Part shown: one piece after another, positions 41,493 through 49,135 of the stretch
Numbering within the stretch: position 1 is the first letter of the stretch
How the letters are laid out: each line of letters begins with the position of its first letter
Virus record (IMG/VR): IMGVR_UViG_3300017987_000001
Location: 124,001-188,000 of that record
Strand: one strand, 5' to 3'
Length of the DNA: 64,000 nucleotides
Source of the DNA: a virus
The notes under the pieces: generated by a model
The model's input: the letters and a program-made list of their open reading frames with translations, nothing else
Told to the model about the DNA's origin: nothing
The model's database searches: none
Made by a program: the position numbers and the translations under genes

Positions 41493-41732
41493 CTAGTGCT
41501 TCGGGTCGCTCTTGAAGTCGGGCATGAGCGACCGCGCGACGTCGTCGACGATGGTGTTGCGCGACTGCTCGCACTGCTTGATCTCGGCCTCGACGCTCCT
41601 CAACATCTCGCACCACTCCTTGGTGGCGTCGTCGGTCGGATCCTCCAGCAGCGTCTTGTGCGCCTCACGCAGTACGCGGAGGCGTCGCTCGTTGTCGTTG
41701 AACTTGCCCTGCGTCTTGATCTCCAGCGCCAT
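41493..41732 (-). CDS. Hypothetical 79-residue charged helical protein
   Basis: Starts MALEIKTQGKFNDNERRLRV; GAAAGGAGC upstream. Strong heptad-like spacing over residues 15-60 suggests a coiled coil. TAG stop is in frame with the following gene's ATG 30 bases away. No family recognised. Confidence 0.65.
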   Translation of the reverse strand: MALEIKTQGKFNDNERRLRVLREAHKTLLEDPTDDATKEWCEMLRSVEAEIKQCEQSRNTIVDDVARSLMPDFKSDPKH

Positions 41733-41745
41733 GACGGCGCTCCTT

Positions 41746-42096
41746 TCATTTCGGCCACGTGATGTGGCGTTCGATAACTTCGCACTTGCGCCTGATCTCG
41801 CGCTGTGCCTTCTCGTCGCTCTTGATCGCCCGCTCCATGCATTCGGGCACGTTCACGCATAGGTGAATGCGTTGCCGTCCGTCGTAGTAGTACGTCGTGT
41901 CGACGACGTTTGGGAAGCAGACGAACGTGCCGGGTGCCGTCATGCCGCAACGCTGGCAGTACACGGACTTGAGCTTGCGTGTGCACTCGTAGATGCGTGG
42001 CAGATCGTACGGGAACAGCAGGATATGTGCGACGGGAAGGGTGTACCGGTCAGGCAAGATCGTGGCGAGCTTCATCAGCGCGCTCACGTCCGGCAT
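41746..42096 (-). CDS. Hypothetical protein with Cys pairs
   Basis: 116 residues starting MPDVSALMKLATILPDRYTL at 42096, with GAAAGGA upstream; a GTG at 42114 would include the ribosome site and is rejected. C-Q-R-C (about 46-49) and two later cysteines around CVNVPEC may form a zinc site. No recognised family. Confidence 0.66.
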   Translation of the reverse strand: MPDVSALMKLATILPDRYTLPVAHILLFPYDLPRIYECTRKLKSVYCQRCGMTAPGTFVCFPNVVDTTYYYDGRQRIHLCVNVPECMERAIKSDEKAQREIRRKCEVIERHITWPK

Positions 42097-42120
42097 CTCT
42101 ATATTCCTTTCCACCCACGG

Positions 42121-42297
42121 TCACGTCTTGAGCCTCGTGCGCACCTTGTACCCGCTCGGCAGCTTCAGCTCAGCGAGAGACTTGGCGCGCATAGCATCTG
42201 CGAGACCGAGACCTTCGGCGCCGATGAGGTCGACCACCGTGTTCGTCCGGCGGTCGATGATCTCGACGATGTAGCGCAACTGGGTCGGGTCTAGCAT
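42121..42297 (-). CDS. Small orphan, IDRRT mini-family member 1 (58 aa)
   Basis: Starts MLDPTQLRYIVEIIDRRTNT. Shares IDRRT and the pattern of a following V-x-x-x-G and A-x-R helix with the small protein at 42589-42780, so the two are probably paralogues. Overlaps the upstream gene by 7 bases. Function unknown. Confidence 0.6.
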   Translation of the reverse strand: MLDPTQLRYIVEIIDRRTNTVVDLIGAEGLGLADAMRAKSLAELKLPSGYKVRTRLKT

Positions 42298-42560
42298 GGT
42301 GACGTCCACTTCGACACTTCGCAGATCGCACAGTCGAGGTAGCCCGAGCCATCATACAGGTAGTTGAACAGGTAGATCACCTCGCGGACGATGTAGCGCG
42401 TACCGTCTGCGCCACGTCCACCAGCGGTGTCGATTACCCACTCGCCCACGCGCGGCGGCATCGGCAGCTCCATGACGAAGTCTGCGGAATTGGCATCATC
42501 GTCCTTCGTGCGATCGTATGCGAACTGCGACTTCGGGATGATGATGAACTCGATACGCAT
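42291..42560 (-). CDS. Hypothetical 89-residue protein
   Basis: Starts MRIEFIIIPKSQFAYDRTKD; GGAGGG precedes the ATG by four bases. Mixed beta-rich sequence ending CAICEVSKWTSPC. Palindrome site 5 lies just upstream of the ribosome site, which would allow a bound protein to control this gene. No family recognised. Confidence 0.66.
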   Translation of the reverse strand: MRIEFIIIPKSQFAYDRTKDDDANSADFVMELPMPPRVGEWVIDTAGGRGADGTRYIVREVIYLFNYLYDGSGYLDCAICEVSKWTSPC

Positions 42561-42571
42561 GCGCCCTCCAA

Positions 42572-42591
42572 TTGTTGGACGCGTCCAACTA
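42572..42591. repeat. Interspersed palindrome, site 5 of 7 (promoter-proximal)
   Basis: TTGTTGGACGCGTCCAACTA, 18 of 20 matches to the consensus, 11 bases before the start at 42560 and overlapping the TAG stop of the upstream gene (42589-42591). Its position between genes supports an operator-like role. Confidence 0.65.
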
Positions 42592-42780
42592 TGCGACAAC
42601 GCACTCGCATTCGCAATCCATCGCGAGTTCGACCTTGAACGACCGGCGGCTGCGATCCTTCTCCAGAATGGACTTCAGCCGCTGCGCTTCCCGGTACAGC
42701 ATCTTCGGCCCGACGCACTGCACGATCTCCTTCGTGCGTCGATCGATGACGTGAACCATCCACTCTTCGTTCTCGGGCAT
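42589..42780 (-). CDS. Small orphan, IDRRT mini-family member 2 (63 aa)
   Basis: Starts MPENEEWMVHVIDRRTKEIV at 42780, nine bases after GAAAGGA. Resembles the protein at 42121-42297 over about 40 residues. The C-terminus has a CECEC cluster that may bind metal. TAG stop lies in palindrome site 5. Confidence 0.6.
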   Translation of the reverse strand: MPENEEWMVHVIDRRTKEIVQCVGPKMLYREAQRLKSILEKDRSRRSFKVELAMDCECECVVA

Positions 42781-42844
42781 CGCTCCATGTCCTTTCACAG
42801 TTGGCAGGGCTACCCACTGTAGCGCCCTCCAGATTCAAGAAAGT

Positions 42845-42884
42845 GGGCGTGCGCCGACAACCTTCCCGAAGCCGACGCACGCCC
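42845..42884 (-). terminator. Hairpin terminator after the 42906 gene
   Basis: Nine-bp GC stem (42845-42853 with 42876-42884) and a loop of 22 bases, followed on the minus strand by ACTTTCTTG. In the 125-bp gap between 42780 and 42906, which otherwise holds only a gene leader. Confidence 0.5.
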
Positions 42885-42905
42885 GTTCCCGTGGGTGGGG
42901 AACTG

Positions 42906-43433
42906 CTACAGTTGACGACAGTTCAGATTGTGAAGGATGGTCATTGCGTCGCTGACACGATCCCACGCATGCATGTCGTTGCGTGACGAGAATCGACTCC
43001 CGTCGCGTTTGAACGCGCTCTTTGTCAGCGCGTCCTTCACGATCGATATCGGCGCTGCCGAGAACCAGACCGTGATCTTGTTCTTGTCGTGGTGCTCGCG
43101 GAAGATGATGGCCTCGCGAGCGTTCCCGTTCGCCTTGACCACGGCAAGCGCGACTCCCTCACTGTAGTCGAAATCGTCCCACCAGCAGTCCGCGTCGGAC
43201 TCGCCGCTCTTGGCGTACACCTCCGACCAGTTGTGCCGAGCGAGTTCGCGAAGCAGCGGATCGATCGCGTAGGTGGCAATCGGAACCCACCAGTCGCCGG
43301 TGGCACTACTGTACTTGAAGCCGCACGTCTTGAGCACCTCGATGATCGCATTGGCCTTCAGCCAGAAGCGAACGATGATGCGCTCCTTCGTGCGGTAGAT
43401 CCCACAGTAGTTACCGCAGCGATGCAGCAGCAC
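42906..43433 (-). CDS. Hypothetical protein (start uncertain)
   Basis: 175 residues if it begins at the in-frame GTG at 43433; no ATG is available before the upstream stop at 43523 and no good ribosome site precedes this GTG, so the start is a guess. The sequence is soluble and aromatic-rich (TGDWWVPIATYAID, DADCWWDDFDYSEG). Codon and composition patterns are as in neighbouring genes. No family recognised. Confidence 0.55.
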   Translation of the reverse strand: MLLHRCGNYCGIYRTKERIIVRFWLKANAIIEVLKTCGFKYSSATGDWWVPIATYAIDPLLRELARHNWSEVYAKSGESDADCWWDDFDYSEGVALAVVKANGNAREAIIFREHHDKNKITVWFSAAPISIVKDALTKSAFKRDGSRFSSRNDMHAWDRVSDAMTILHNLNCRQL

Positions 43434-43522
43434 CGCATTGCTCTGGTTGATCGCGATGTTCCAGCTGCTGATGACCTCACCGATGTTCGGGGTCTTCGCT
43501 GCAGCCCCAGCCCCGGCTAGGG

Positions 43523-44041
43523 CTAGCGGTCGAAAGGGCGGACGGCGATCTTCTGCTTGTCGGGGTCGAACCCGCCCTCTTCCTTCGATTCGAGGATCGC
43601 CGCGCGGATCACCGCGTCCTCGGGGGTCTTGGCGACGACCTTCTTGGTGGGACCGACGGACGTGATGACGTCCTTCTCGCCGATGGTGCGCACTTCGTAC
43701 TCGAACGTCTGCATGCTCTTCTCCTCCCGCTTTCGCGGAGCGTGGATCTTCGGTGTAACCGCAGGGGCCGGTCGTGCCGGATTGACGCACATCGCAGTGA
43801 CGTCGACTTTGACCTCAATTGGGTAAAGCTTCTTCCCGTCGCTGTACTTCCGCGACGAGATCGACAAGGTCTTGTCGAAGGGGATGAGTTCGTCACTAGA
43901 CAGGTGTTGGTACGGATCTTCCTTCAGGCGGATCATGAAGTCGAACGGATCGTAGCCCGGGAAGAACTTGTGGAATGCCTGAATGAACGTCGTACCCGGC
44001 GGGACCATTTCCACACGCGGTTTCTTCTCGTCATGTGGCAT
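43523..44041 (-). CDS. Hypothetical protein with C-terminal mini-domain
   Basis: 172 residues from the ATG at 44041 (GGAGG four bases upstream). Residues 1-108 are one unrecognised domain. The last 63 residues begin MQTFEYEVRTIGEKDVITSV, preceded by its own strong GGAGGAGAAGAGC site at 43714, so the 3' part may also be made as a separate small protein. That part loosely resembles the IDRRT mini-family. The stop TAG is followed two codons on by a second in-frame TAG. Confidence 0.62.
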   Translation of the reverse strand: MPHDEKKPRVEMVPPGTTFIQAFHKFFPGYDPFDFMIRLKEDPYQHLSSDELIPFDKTLSISSRKYSDGKKLYPIEVKVDVTAMCVNPARPAPAVTPKIHAPRKREEKSMQTFEYEVRTIGEKDVITSVGPTKKVVAKTPEDAVIRAAILESKEEGGFDPDKQKIAVRPFDR

Positions 44042-44119
44042 GAATCCTCCAGCCAAAGTGGGAGCCTCTGCTGGAGCTTCGCTTACCAACCAGCACCGCG
44101 CTGGTTAGGTGGATGGTTT

Positions 44120-45532
44120 TCAGGCGTCGGACGTGCGCTTGGCTTTCTTCCTGCGCTTCGTCGTCGCCTTCTTGTTCGCCGCACTTCTGGCCTTGGCTTT
44201 CGCCGCCTTGCTCTCTTGCTGGCGTTCGACAGCCTGCATGACCAGATGGTGCGCCGCGTCTACGTACAGGTCGATGGCGTAACCGATGCCCTCCTTCTTC
44301 ACCAGATTCCGGACGGGCGTGAGGTTGCGGCCGTAGCGCCCACGCCGGTTCTCCGCAGGACCGGCGATGACGTGGGGGCCAGAATCGACACGTACGCGCA
44401 CTTCCCCGAGCGACTGCGGCACAACGAACTCGATCGGATAACCGAGCTGTTCGCCGATGAGCTGCTTAGCTTGCGTAAGGATGAACCACGACTGCACCTG
44501 AGCCAGTGCAAGTTCGAGGTTCCCTCCCAGCTTCGAGACCATCGCGGGGATGTCATTCGGATTATTGACCCGCTGAACGGGCCAAGGTCCGTAGAGAGCG
44601 GTGCCGGGCATGACCTTCTGCCCGGACCGCACGATGGGTTCGACGTATGGCAGGTCGAACCCCGTCCGCTCGGAAGCGATGCGATTCGCTTCCGCCGGGT
44701 CAAACGTGTACGTCTTCTCCTGATTCCCGTCGGTGACGGTCACGTCGAATCCATCCACTGACGCAACCGTGCCGACCATGTCGGCAGACATGTTCGGCAC
44801 ACCCGGAATCCCCCACCTGCCGGTGGAGGTGGCGCTGCTGATGCCGATCATCAGGCTGCGGCGGGAACGCGCGCAGTCTGCGAAGGTCTCGTCACTCGCG
44901 CGAAGCGTGAGCTTGCGCTTGGTGACGACGATGAAGTCCATAGGAGGCATCTCGGTGGTAGCTTCGACCCCGTTCTCCTTGACTTCTTCGAGCATCGCCA
45001 GCACCTTCCCGGCGAGCCGTCGCTCATCGTCCGTCGAGTCCTCCCCCGTGACGAGGCAGTACTTCCCGGACTCACGATCAGCTCGACGGGACATCCCGAG
45101 GGGCACTGAGTAGGTGATTTCCGACTGTCGCCTATAGTGCCCGTCTACGACGGTCCCCTTGAGACGCCGATCGCTCGACGCGCGAACGATCCAAGCGCCG
45201 CCGTTGTGCATCGTGCCGTTGCACAGTTTCCCGTCAGCTGAAAGGTGCCATGGATCCAGCTTGTGACGGGCGAAGTTCCTTCTCGTGGAGTAGTCGAGGT
45301 CCACAAGAGTGGTGACGGTCTCCATGGTGTCGACGGGGCGGTACTCCTCGTCTCCACGCAAAAGGAACTTGAACACTGCACGGTCTTCGGCCGATAGATC
45401 GTGCAAAACGGAGGGTCGCGGCTGGACGATCTCGTTCCAGAGTCCGCCCATGCGCTGCGATCGATCTCCGCAATTCTCGTCGAGAGGCCCGTGGAGCCTT
45501 TCGACAACCTTCATGAAGTCTGCGTGCTTCAA
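44120..45532 (-). CDS. Hypothetical protein with basic C-terminal tail
   Basis: 470 residues, TTG start at 45532 preceded by GGGGAGAG; an ATG six codons later has no ribosome site. Residues 150-430 are soluble alpha/beta. The final 40 residues are almost entirely Lys/Ala/Arg (KAKARSAANKKATTKRRKKA), typical of DNA-binding or nucleoid-associated tails. No catalytic motif found. Possibly a DNA-binding protein. Confidence 0.62.
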   Translation of the reverse strand: MKHADFMKVVERLHGPLDENCGDRSQRMGGLWNEIVQPRPSVLHDLSAEDRAVFKFLLRGDEEYRPVDTMETVTTLVDLDYSTRRNFARHKLDPWHLSADGKLCNGTMHNGGAWIVRASSDRRLKGTVVDGHYRRQSEITYSVPLGMSRRADRESGKYCLVTGEDSTDDERRLAGKVLAMLEEVKENGVEATTEMPPMDFIVVTKRKLTLRASDETFADCARSRRSLMIGISSATSTGRWGIPGVPNMSADMVGTVASVDGFDVTVTDGNQEKTYTFDPAEANRIASERTGFDLPYVEPIVRSGQKVMPGTALYGPWPVQRVNNPNDIPAMVSKLGGNLELALAQVQSWFILTQAKQLIGEQLGYPIEFVVPQSLGEVRVRVDSGPHVIAGPAENRRGRYGRNLTPVRNLVKKEGIGYAIDLYVDAAHHLVMQAVERQQESKAAKAKARSAANKKATTKRRKKAKRTSDA

Positions 45533-45597
45533 CAGACTCTCCCCTACTATGAAATAGCAGAGGCTCCCATTAATAGTAACGCGCTGGGAACGCGCAT

Positions 45598-45924
45598 TTA
45601 GCCCGTTTTGGGCTTGGGAATGAAGGGTACGAAGTGCCCCGAATCGTTGACCGTCGTGGCGTCAATTCCGACCTGCACAACCTCGCCATCCACCTCGAAT
45701 GACCCCACCGGAGCAAGGTTGCCCAGCCGCACGCGGTGGCCACGGAACGCGAAGGCATGCAGCTCCTCCGTAGCCTCCAGTACGTTGGACTTCAACGCCC
45801 GCTCGAAGGCCGAACGGTCACCGCACTCAAGGCACTGCGGCGGCTTGTCGGCTGCGTCAGGAATGATGATCAGCCAGAACGGTATCGGCTTCGTCTCCGC
45901 CTTCTTATCTGGTTCGTCGCTCAT
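45598..45924 (-). CDS. Hypothetical 108-residue protein
   Basis: Starts MSDEPDKKAETKPIPFWLII. Beta-rich C-terminal half (RVRLGNLAPVGSFEVDGEVV). One C-x2-C pair (PPQCLECG) of possible metal-binding type. Overlaps the upstream gene by four bases (ATGA). Not recognised. Confidence 0.65.
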   Translation of the reverse strand: MSDEPDKKAETKPIPFWLIIIPDAADKPPQCLECGDRSAFERALKSNVLEATEELHAFAFRGHRVRLGNLAPVGSFEVDGEVVQVGIDATTVNDSGHFVPFIPKPKTG

Positions 45925-46184
45925 TGCGGCTTACCCTTCTTCGGCGCATCCAACGCAGGCTGCACGGGACGCGTACGCTGATCGACATCCACGGAGCCGG
46001 TCTTGCCGTTCACCGACAGGATGCCACGGAACACGATCGTGCCGTCGTTGCGTGCCACCTCGACGATGCCGATAGTCGCCTTGCCCTTCGGCTGGTAGAA
46101 CGTGGGTTCCAGCACGATCATGTCCTTCTTGATCTCCACATTCTTCGCCTCGATGCTACTGGGCGGCTTGATCGCCACTTTCAT
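45921..46184 (-). CDS. Hypothetical 87-residue protein
   Basis: Starts MKVAIKPPSSIEAKNVEIKK. Alternating hydrophobic residues over 20-65 suggest a beta barrel or sandwich. The C-terminal 15 residues are Pro/Lys-rich. Overlaps the upstream gene by 29 bases. No family recognised. Confidence 0.62.
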   Translation of the reverse strand: MKVAIKPPSSIEAKNVEIKKDMIVLEPTFYQPKGKATIGIVEVARNDGTIVFRGILSVNGKTGSVDVDQRTRPVQPALDAPKKGKPQ

Positions 46185-46806
46185 TGAGTTCTCCCATCTC
46201 TATCAGTCGTGCGCGCCCGCGAGCGACGATAGTCGGCTCCGGCGGCTGCACGGTCAGCGTAATCATCTCTGGTGCCGTCGTTGGATGCGGCAATCGCTTC
46301 AGGAATTCTTCACGTTCGAGATCTTCAGCCTCTCCCGGCTTGAAGATCGGATACGGCAGCATCTCCCGGTGTGTCTCTGCGACGAGCCGGGCAGACATGG
46401 TTGAGATGGTCCACACATCGATAACCTCGGGCCGAGGGTTCTCGACACCGACCATCCGCATAAACGGATCGCCGATCGGTGCCGCCATACGGCGCGGCAC
46501 ACAGAAGCCGCCATGCTTCGGGTGAACCATCTCAACCGACTCCAGCCAGCTACAGAATGCCGGATATGCCTGATCGTTCATGACATACAGACGAGACCCG
46601 AACGGCTGCGGCAGGTTGATGATCTCGAATCCCTGAAAGTCGTAGTACGTCAGCGTCACGTCCATCTTCGTGTCATTGACGAAGCGGCCAACGACGTCGA
46701 ACGTGATGCCGCCGTAGGTGTAGAGGGCCGCGTGCGTGAACGGCACGAAGCCCTCCTTCCGAGCCTCCAGCAACGAGCCGAGCAGTTCGAGCTTGTCTGT
46801 ACTCAC
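46156..46806 (-). CDS. Hypothetical 216-residue protein
   Basis: GTG start at 46806 sharing its G with the upstream TAG (TAGTG). The sequence is soluble, mixed alpha/beta, with several Pro-rich turns (VHPKHGGFCVPRRMAAPIGD). No recognised motif. Transcribed with the glutaredoxin-like gene immediately upstream. Confidence 0.62.
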   Translation of the reverse strand: MSTDKLELLGSLLEARKEGFVPFTHAALYTYGGITFDVVGRFVNDTKMDVTLTYYDFQGFEIINLPQPFGSRLYVMNDQAYPAFCSWLESVEMVHPKHGGFCVPRRMAAPIGDPFMRMVGVENPRPEVIDVWTISTMSARLVAETHREMLPYPIFKPGEAEDLEREEFLKRLPHPTTAPEMITLTVQPPEPTIVARGRARLIEMGELNESGDQAAQ

Positions 46807-47072
46807 TAGTGATTCTTTCTAGCTGCCTTTATCACCCTCATTGCAGCAGTGTAGCTGTACGGCTTTCCGTCAACGACCAGCATGGGGATCTGCTGGTTTA
46901 TCAAGCAGTGCATCGCCATGACATCAATACTGCGGTCCGTCCGCCACCCCTCGTGCGGCATACCGTAGTACTCGATGTCGTGCTTCTCGTACTCCAGCTT
47001 CATGCGCTTGAGCTTATCCTCAGCCGACGCACAAAGACCACAGTTCTTCTTTCCGTACAGGACGATCTGCAT
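46806..47072 (-). CDS. Glutaredoxin-like protein
   Basis: 88 residues, thioredoxin fold. YGKKNCGLCASAEDKLKRM gives the redox C-x2-C (C11, C14) at the start of helix 1, and NQQIPMLVVDGKPY holds the cis-proline loop. Size and order fit phage glutaredoxins, which commonly reduce ribonucleotide reductase or host proteins. No reductase gene is in the window. AAGGGGAA precedes the ATG, downstream of a large palindrome. Confidence 0.88.
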   Translation of the reverse strand: MQIVLYGKKNCGLCASAEDKLKRMKLEYEKHDIEYYGMPHEGWRTDRSIDVMAMHCLINQQIPMLVVDGKPYSYTAAMRVIKAARKNH

Positions 47073-47114
47073 TTCATTTCCCCTTAACGGCGGAGTCTCA
47101 CCGCCGCAGTAGTT

Positions 47115-47146
47115 TGGCCGGTGCGGTATATATACCGCACCGGCCA
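47115..47146. promoter_or_regulatory. 32-bp perfect palindrome upstream of the glutaredoxin-like gene
   Basis: Every base pairs across the centre at 47130/47131 (GGCCGGTGCGGTATA and its reverse complement, plus one flanking T-A). No spacer and no T-run, so it is not a standard terminator. It lies between the TAG at 47154 and the start at 47072, followed by a smaller CGGCGG/CCGCCG hairpin. Operator, protein-binding site or cruciform. Confidence 0.7.
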
Positions 47147-47153
47147 GTGCCCC

Positions 47154-47780
47154 CTACAGACCGAGACGGGTGCTCAGCGCAAGAGCGAATATGGCCATCT
47201 CTTCCGCGTCGTCCTCGTTCGGCACGGGTAAGCCAAAGCGCTTCGCGATCTTGTCGTATGGGATCTCGGGAACGTGCGGTCCCCGATACCCACAGATCAC
47301 ACGCGCAGGATCGAAGTAAATCGGGACATCAGGCTGCACCGCAGCCGCCGTGTGCCCGAACATCCAGTGGAGCGAGTACGGAAGCGAGCCGTTGGCGATC
47401 ATGTACTCGATGGCCATGATGCGCAGCGTCGCTTCCAGCCTGCAGCCACTGACGATGATCCGTGTCACCTTCGAAGGATCCGTGATGACCCCCGACTTGT
47501 TGAGGATGTAGTCGACGGCCATACGGCCACAGCCTACGCCCCCTTGCGAGAACGAGTTCTCTTCGTCGGGTGTGCCATCACGCTTGAGCGTAAGAACGCA
47601 GGCCGAGGTGATCGTGCCCGCCAGTGGGTGGGTCACGGTCTCGGCCTGCAGTTCAGCTTTGCGCTCGGCGATGTACTGCGCGATCTTCGCCGGATCCTTG
47701 TAGTTCTTGGGTGCCTTTACGTCTATGTACTCCTCCCAGTCGGGGACTGAGCGGAGCACTGCGCCCACGTAGTACCGCAT
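47154..47780 (-). CDS. Hypothetical protein, possible RNase H-like exonuclease relative
   Basis: 208 residues. An N-terminal stretch (VKAPKNYKDPAKIAQYIAER) resembles phage RNase H-like 3'-5' exonucleases, but the acidic catalytic motifs (D-x-E and so on) are not visible, so it may be degenerate or unrelated. Overlaps the upstream gene by 58 bases. Followed by the 32-bp palindrome. Confidence 0.55.
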   Translation of the reverse strand: MRYYVGAVLRSVPDWEEYIDVKAPKNYKDPAKIAQYIAERKAELQAETVTHPLAGTITSACVLTLKRDGTPDEENSFSQGGVGCGRMAVDYILNKSGVITDPSKVTRIIVSGCRLEATLRIMAIEYMIANGSLPYSLHWMFGHTAAAVQPDVPIYFDPARVICGYRGPHVPEIPYDKIAKRFGLPVPNEDDAEEMAIFALALSTRLGL

Positions 47781-48130
47781 GCCTTCTCGAATTCCTCCCT
47801 AGCCTCCTTCATGTAACGGGGCAGGTAGTAATCCCACCCCATTCGCGGCGTATGGCACGGTGCCTTCCCGCGCACCTGCGCATACACATTCAGGTAGGCC
47901 GAAATCTGGAAGCGGCGAACGGCAGCCTCAGACTGAACGTACGTGACGTCGTGCCTGTAGCCGTACTTCGACGGAGAGAGACGATCCACCTCCGCCTGCA
48001 GCCGTTCCCGGTCTTCCTTCGTCTTGCGCGGCATACGAAGCGCACGTTTCGCTTCCCGCTGTATGTCCGCAAGCTCCTTGATCTTCTGCTTCAGCGTCTG
48101 AATCCCACGACGATAGTCATCACGGTCCAT
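47723..48130 (-). CDS. Hypothetical basic helical protein
   Basis: 135 residues. Residues 1-50 are a strongly charged helix, then aromatic-rich (YGYRHDVTYVQSEAAVRRF). The last 20 residues look like run-on sequence in the overlap with the next gene. No family recognised. Start ATG at 48130 follows a 128-bp gap with no clear promoter. Confidence 0.6.
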   Translation of the reverse strand: MDRDDYRRGIQTLKQKIKELADIQREAKRALRMPRKTKEDRERLQAEVDRLSPSKYGYRHDVTYVQSEAAVRRFQISAYLNVYAQVRGKAPCHTPRMGWDYYLPRYMKEAREEFEKACGTTWAQCSAQSPTGRST

Positions 48131-48258
48131 CTTGAGTCTCCAATCGGTAGTACCTAATCAAATGGGTAATGAATTGGGTACTGGCGATCGGCGGACCGCG
48201 AGCCTATGGGGGATGTAGCTAGGTGAACTCCATGGCTTTCCTCCTTCCCGTGCCCCCG

Positions 48259-48927
48259 TTACGACTGATTCTGAACGTCCCCGTCGTCGTCATCCGCGCT
48301 CGACCCGGCCGTCCAGTCGATGGACTGCGCACTCGCGCCGCCACGGTATGCGCCGACATTGCTCGACATGCACTTCACGGCATGCGCGTAGTGATGCGCG
48401 TTGCCAGCACGGTACTTGACGATCCGGTCCATCGCGATACCCATGCCGCGCGCCTCGTCGAACGCTTCAGCACCCGCAGCGAGGAAGACGAACTGCCACT
48501 GGAACTGATTCGTCTGCGTGTCGATCATCTTCATGAGCTGATCGCGCTTGTACTCGTGACTGGAGTTCTCCTGCCCGTCGGTGATGATCGCCATCACAAC
48601 CTTGCTCGGGCGTTCCTCTTCGGGCTTCTCAGCCAGCCGCTTCCCGACCTCGTCGATCGTGCGTCCGACCGCATCCAGCAACGCCGTCATGCCGCCGGGC
48701 GTGTACGTGCTGGTGCTGAGACGCGGAACTTCCTTGATGGGCGCGCACTTGTGAACGATATCATACGCGGTATCGAACAGCGTCAACGTGAGCTGTGCCT
48801 CTCCGGGCAGCTTCTTCTGCTCGTCGAGGAACGTGTTGAACGCACCCATCGCATCGTCGCGAATCGTGGCCATCGATCCGGACTTGTCCATCACTACGAT
48901 GATCTCCGTCAGATTTGGCTTCGTCAC
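48259..48927 (-). CDS. VWA-domain protein with complete MIDAS
   Basis: 222 residues from the GTG at 48927 (GAGGAG six bases upstream). EIIVVMDKSGSMATIRDDAM gives D-x-S-x-S; TPGGMTALLDAVGRTI supplies the MIDAS Thr; AIITDGQENSSHEYK supplies the Asp. A whole von Willebrand factor A domain with intact metal site, with an acidic C-terminal tail (SSADDDDGD). VWA proteins bind partners through Mg2+ and often work with MoxR-type AAA ATPases, none of which is seen nearby. Confidence 0.9.
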   Translation of the reverse strand: MTKPNLTEIIVVMDKSGSMATIRDDAMGAFNTFLDEQKKLPGEAQLTLTLFDTAYDIVHKCAPIKEVPRLSTSTYTPGGMTALLDAVGRTIDEVGKRLAEKPEEERPSKVVMAIITDGQENSSHEYKRDQLMKMIDTQTNQFQWQFVFLAAGAEAFDEARGMGIAMDRIVKYRAGNAHHYAHAVKCMSSNVGAYRGGASAQSIDWTAGSSADDDDGDVQNQS

Positions 48928-48928
48928 G

Positions 48929-49123
48929 TCACTCTCCTCTTGCCTCAGCCTGTATGTCACGAAGCTGCTCTTCGAGGCGATGAATAGCTTCGTCTGGGGT
49001 CACCCCCATTGCAGAATGGAAGCCCCAGTGCGCCTTCCACGCGCGGGCCTCGTACACGAACGTCAGCGACACGTTGTCGCGAAGCTTGTCCGCCAACATC
49101 TCGATAGCTATCACGACATTCAT
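48929..49123 (-). CDS. Hypothetical 64-residue protein
   Basis: Starts MNVVIAIEMLADKLRDNVSL at 49123, just after the tRNA. Helical N- and C-terminal parts around a short aromatic middle (ARAWKAHWGFH). Its stop overlaps the ribosome site of the VWA gene. No family recognised. Confidence 0.62.
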   Translation of the reverse strand: MNVVIAIEMLADKLRDNVSLTFVYEARAWKAHWGFHSAMGVTPDEAIHRLEEQLRDIQAEARGE

Positions 49124-49135
49124 GATTCTCTCCTT

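Noticed and set aside
44065-44110. AACCAGC/GCTGGTT hairpin between 44041 and 44120
   Set aside because: Short stem without a T-run; not convincing as a terminator.
44640-44700. tRNA-like TTCGA/GGTCGAA sequence
   Set aside because: No acceptor or anticodon stem forms around it; it is coding sequence.
48219-48233. Four-codon ORF (MEFT) with a strong ribosome site
   Set aside because: Could be a leader peptide, but too short to support as a gene without expression data.
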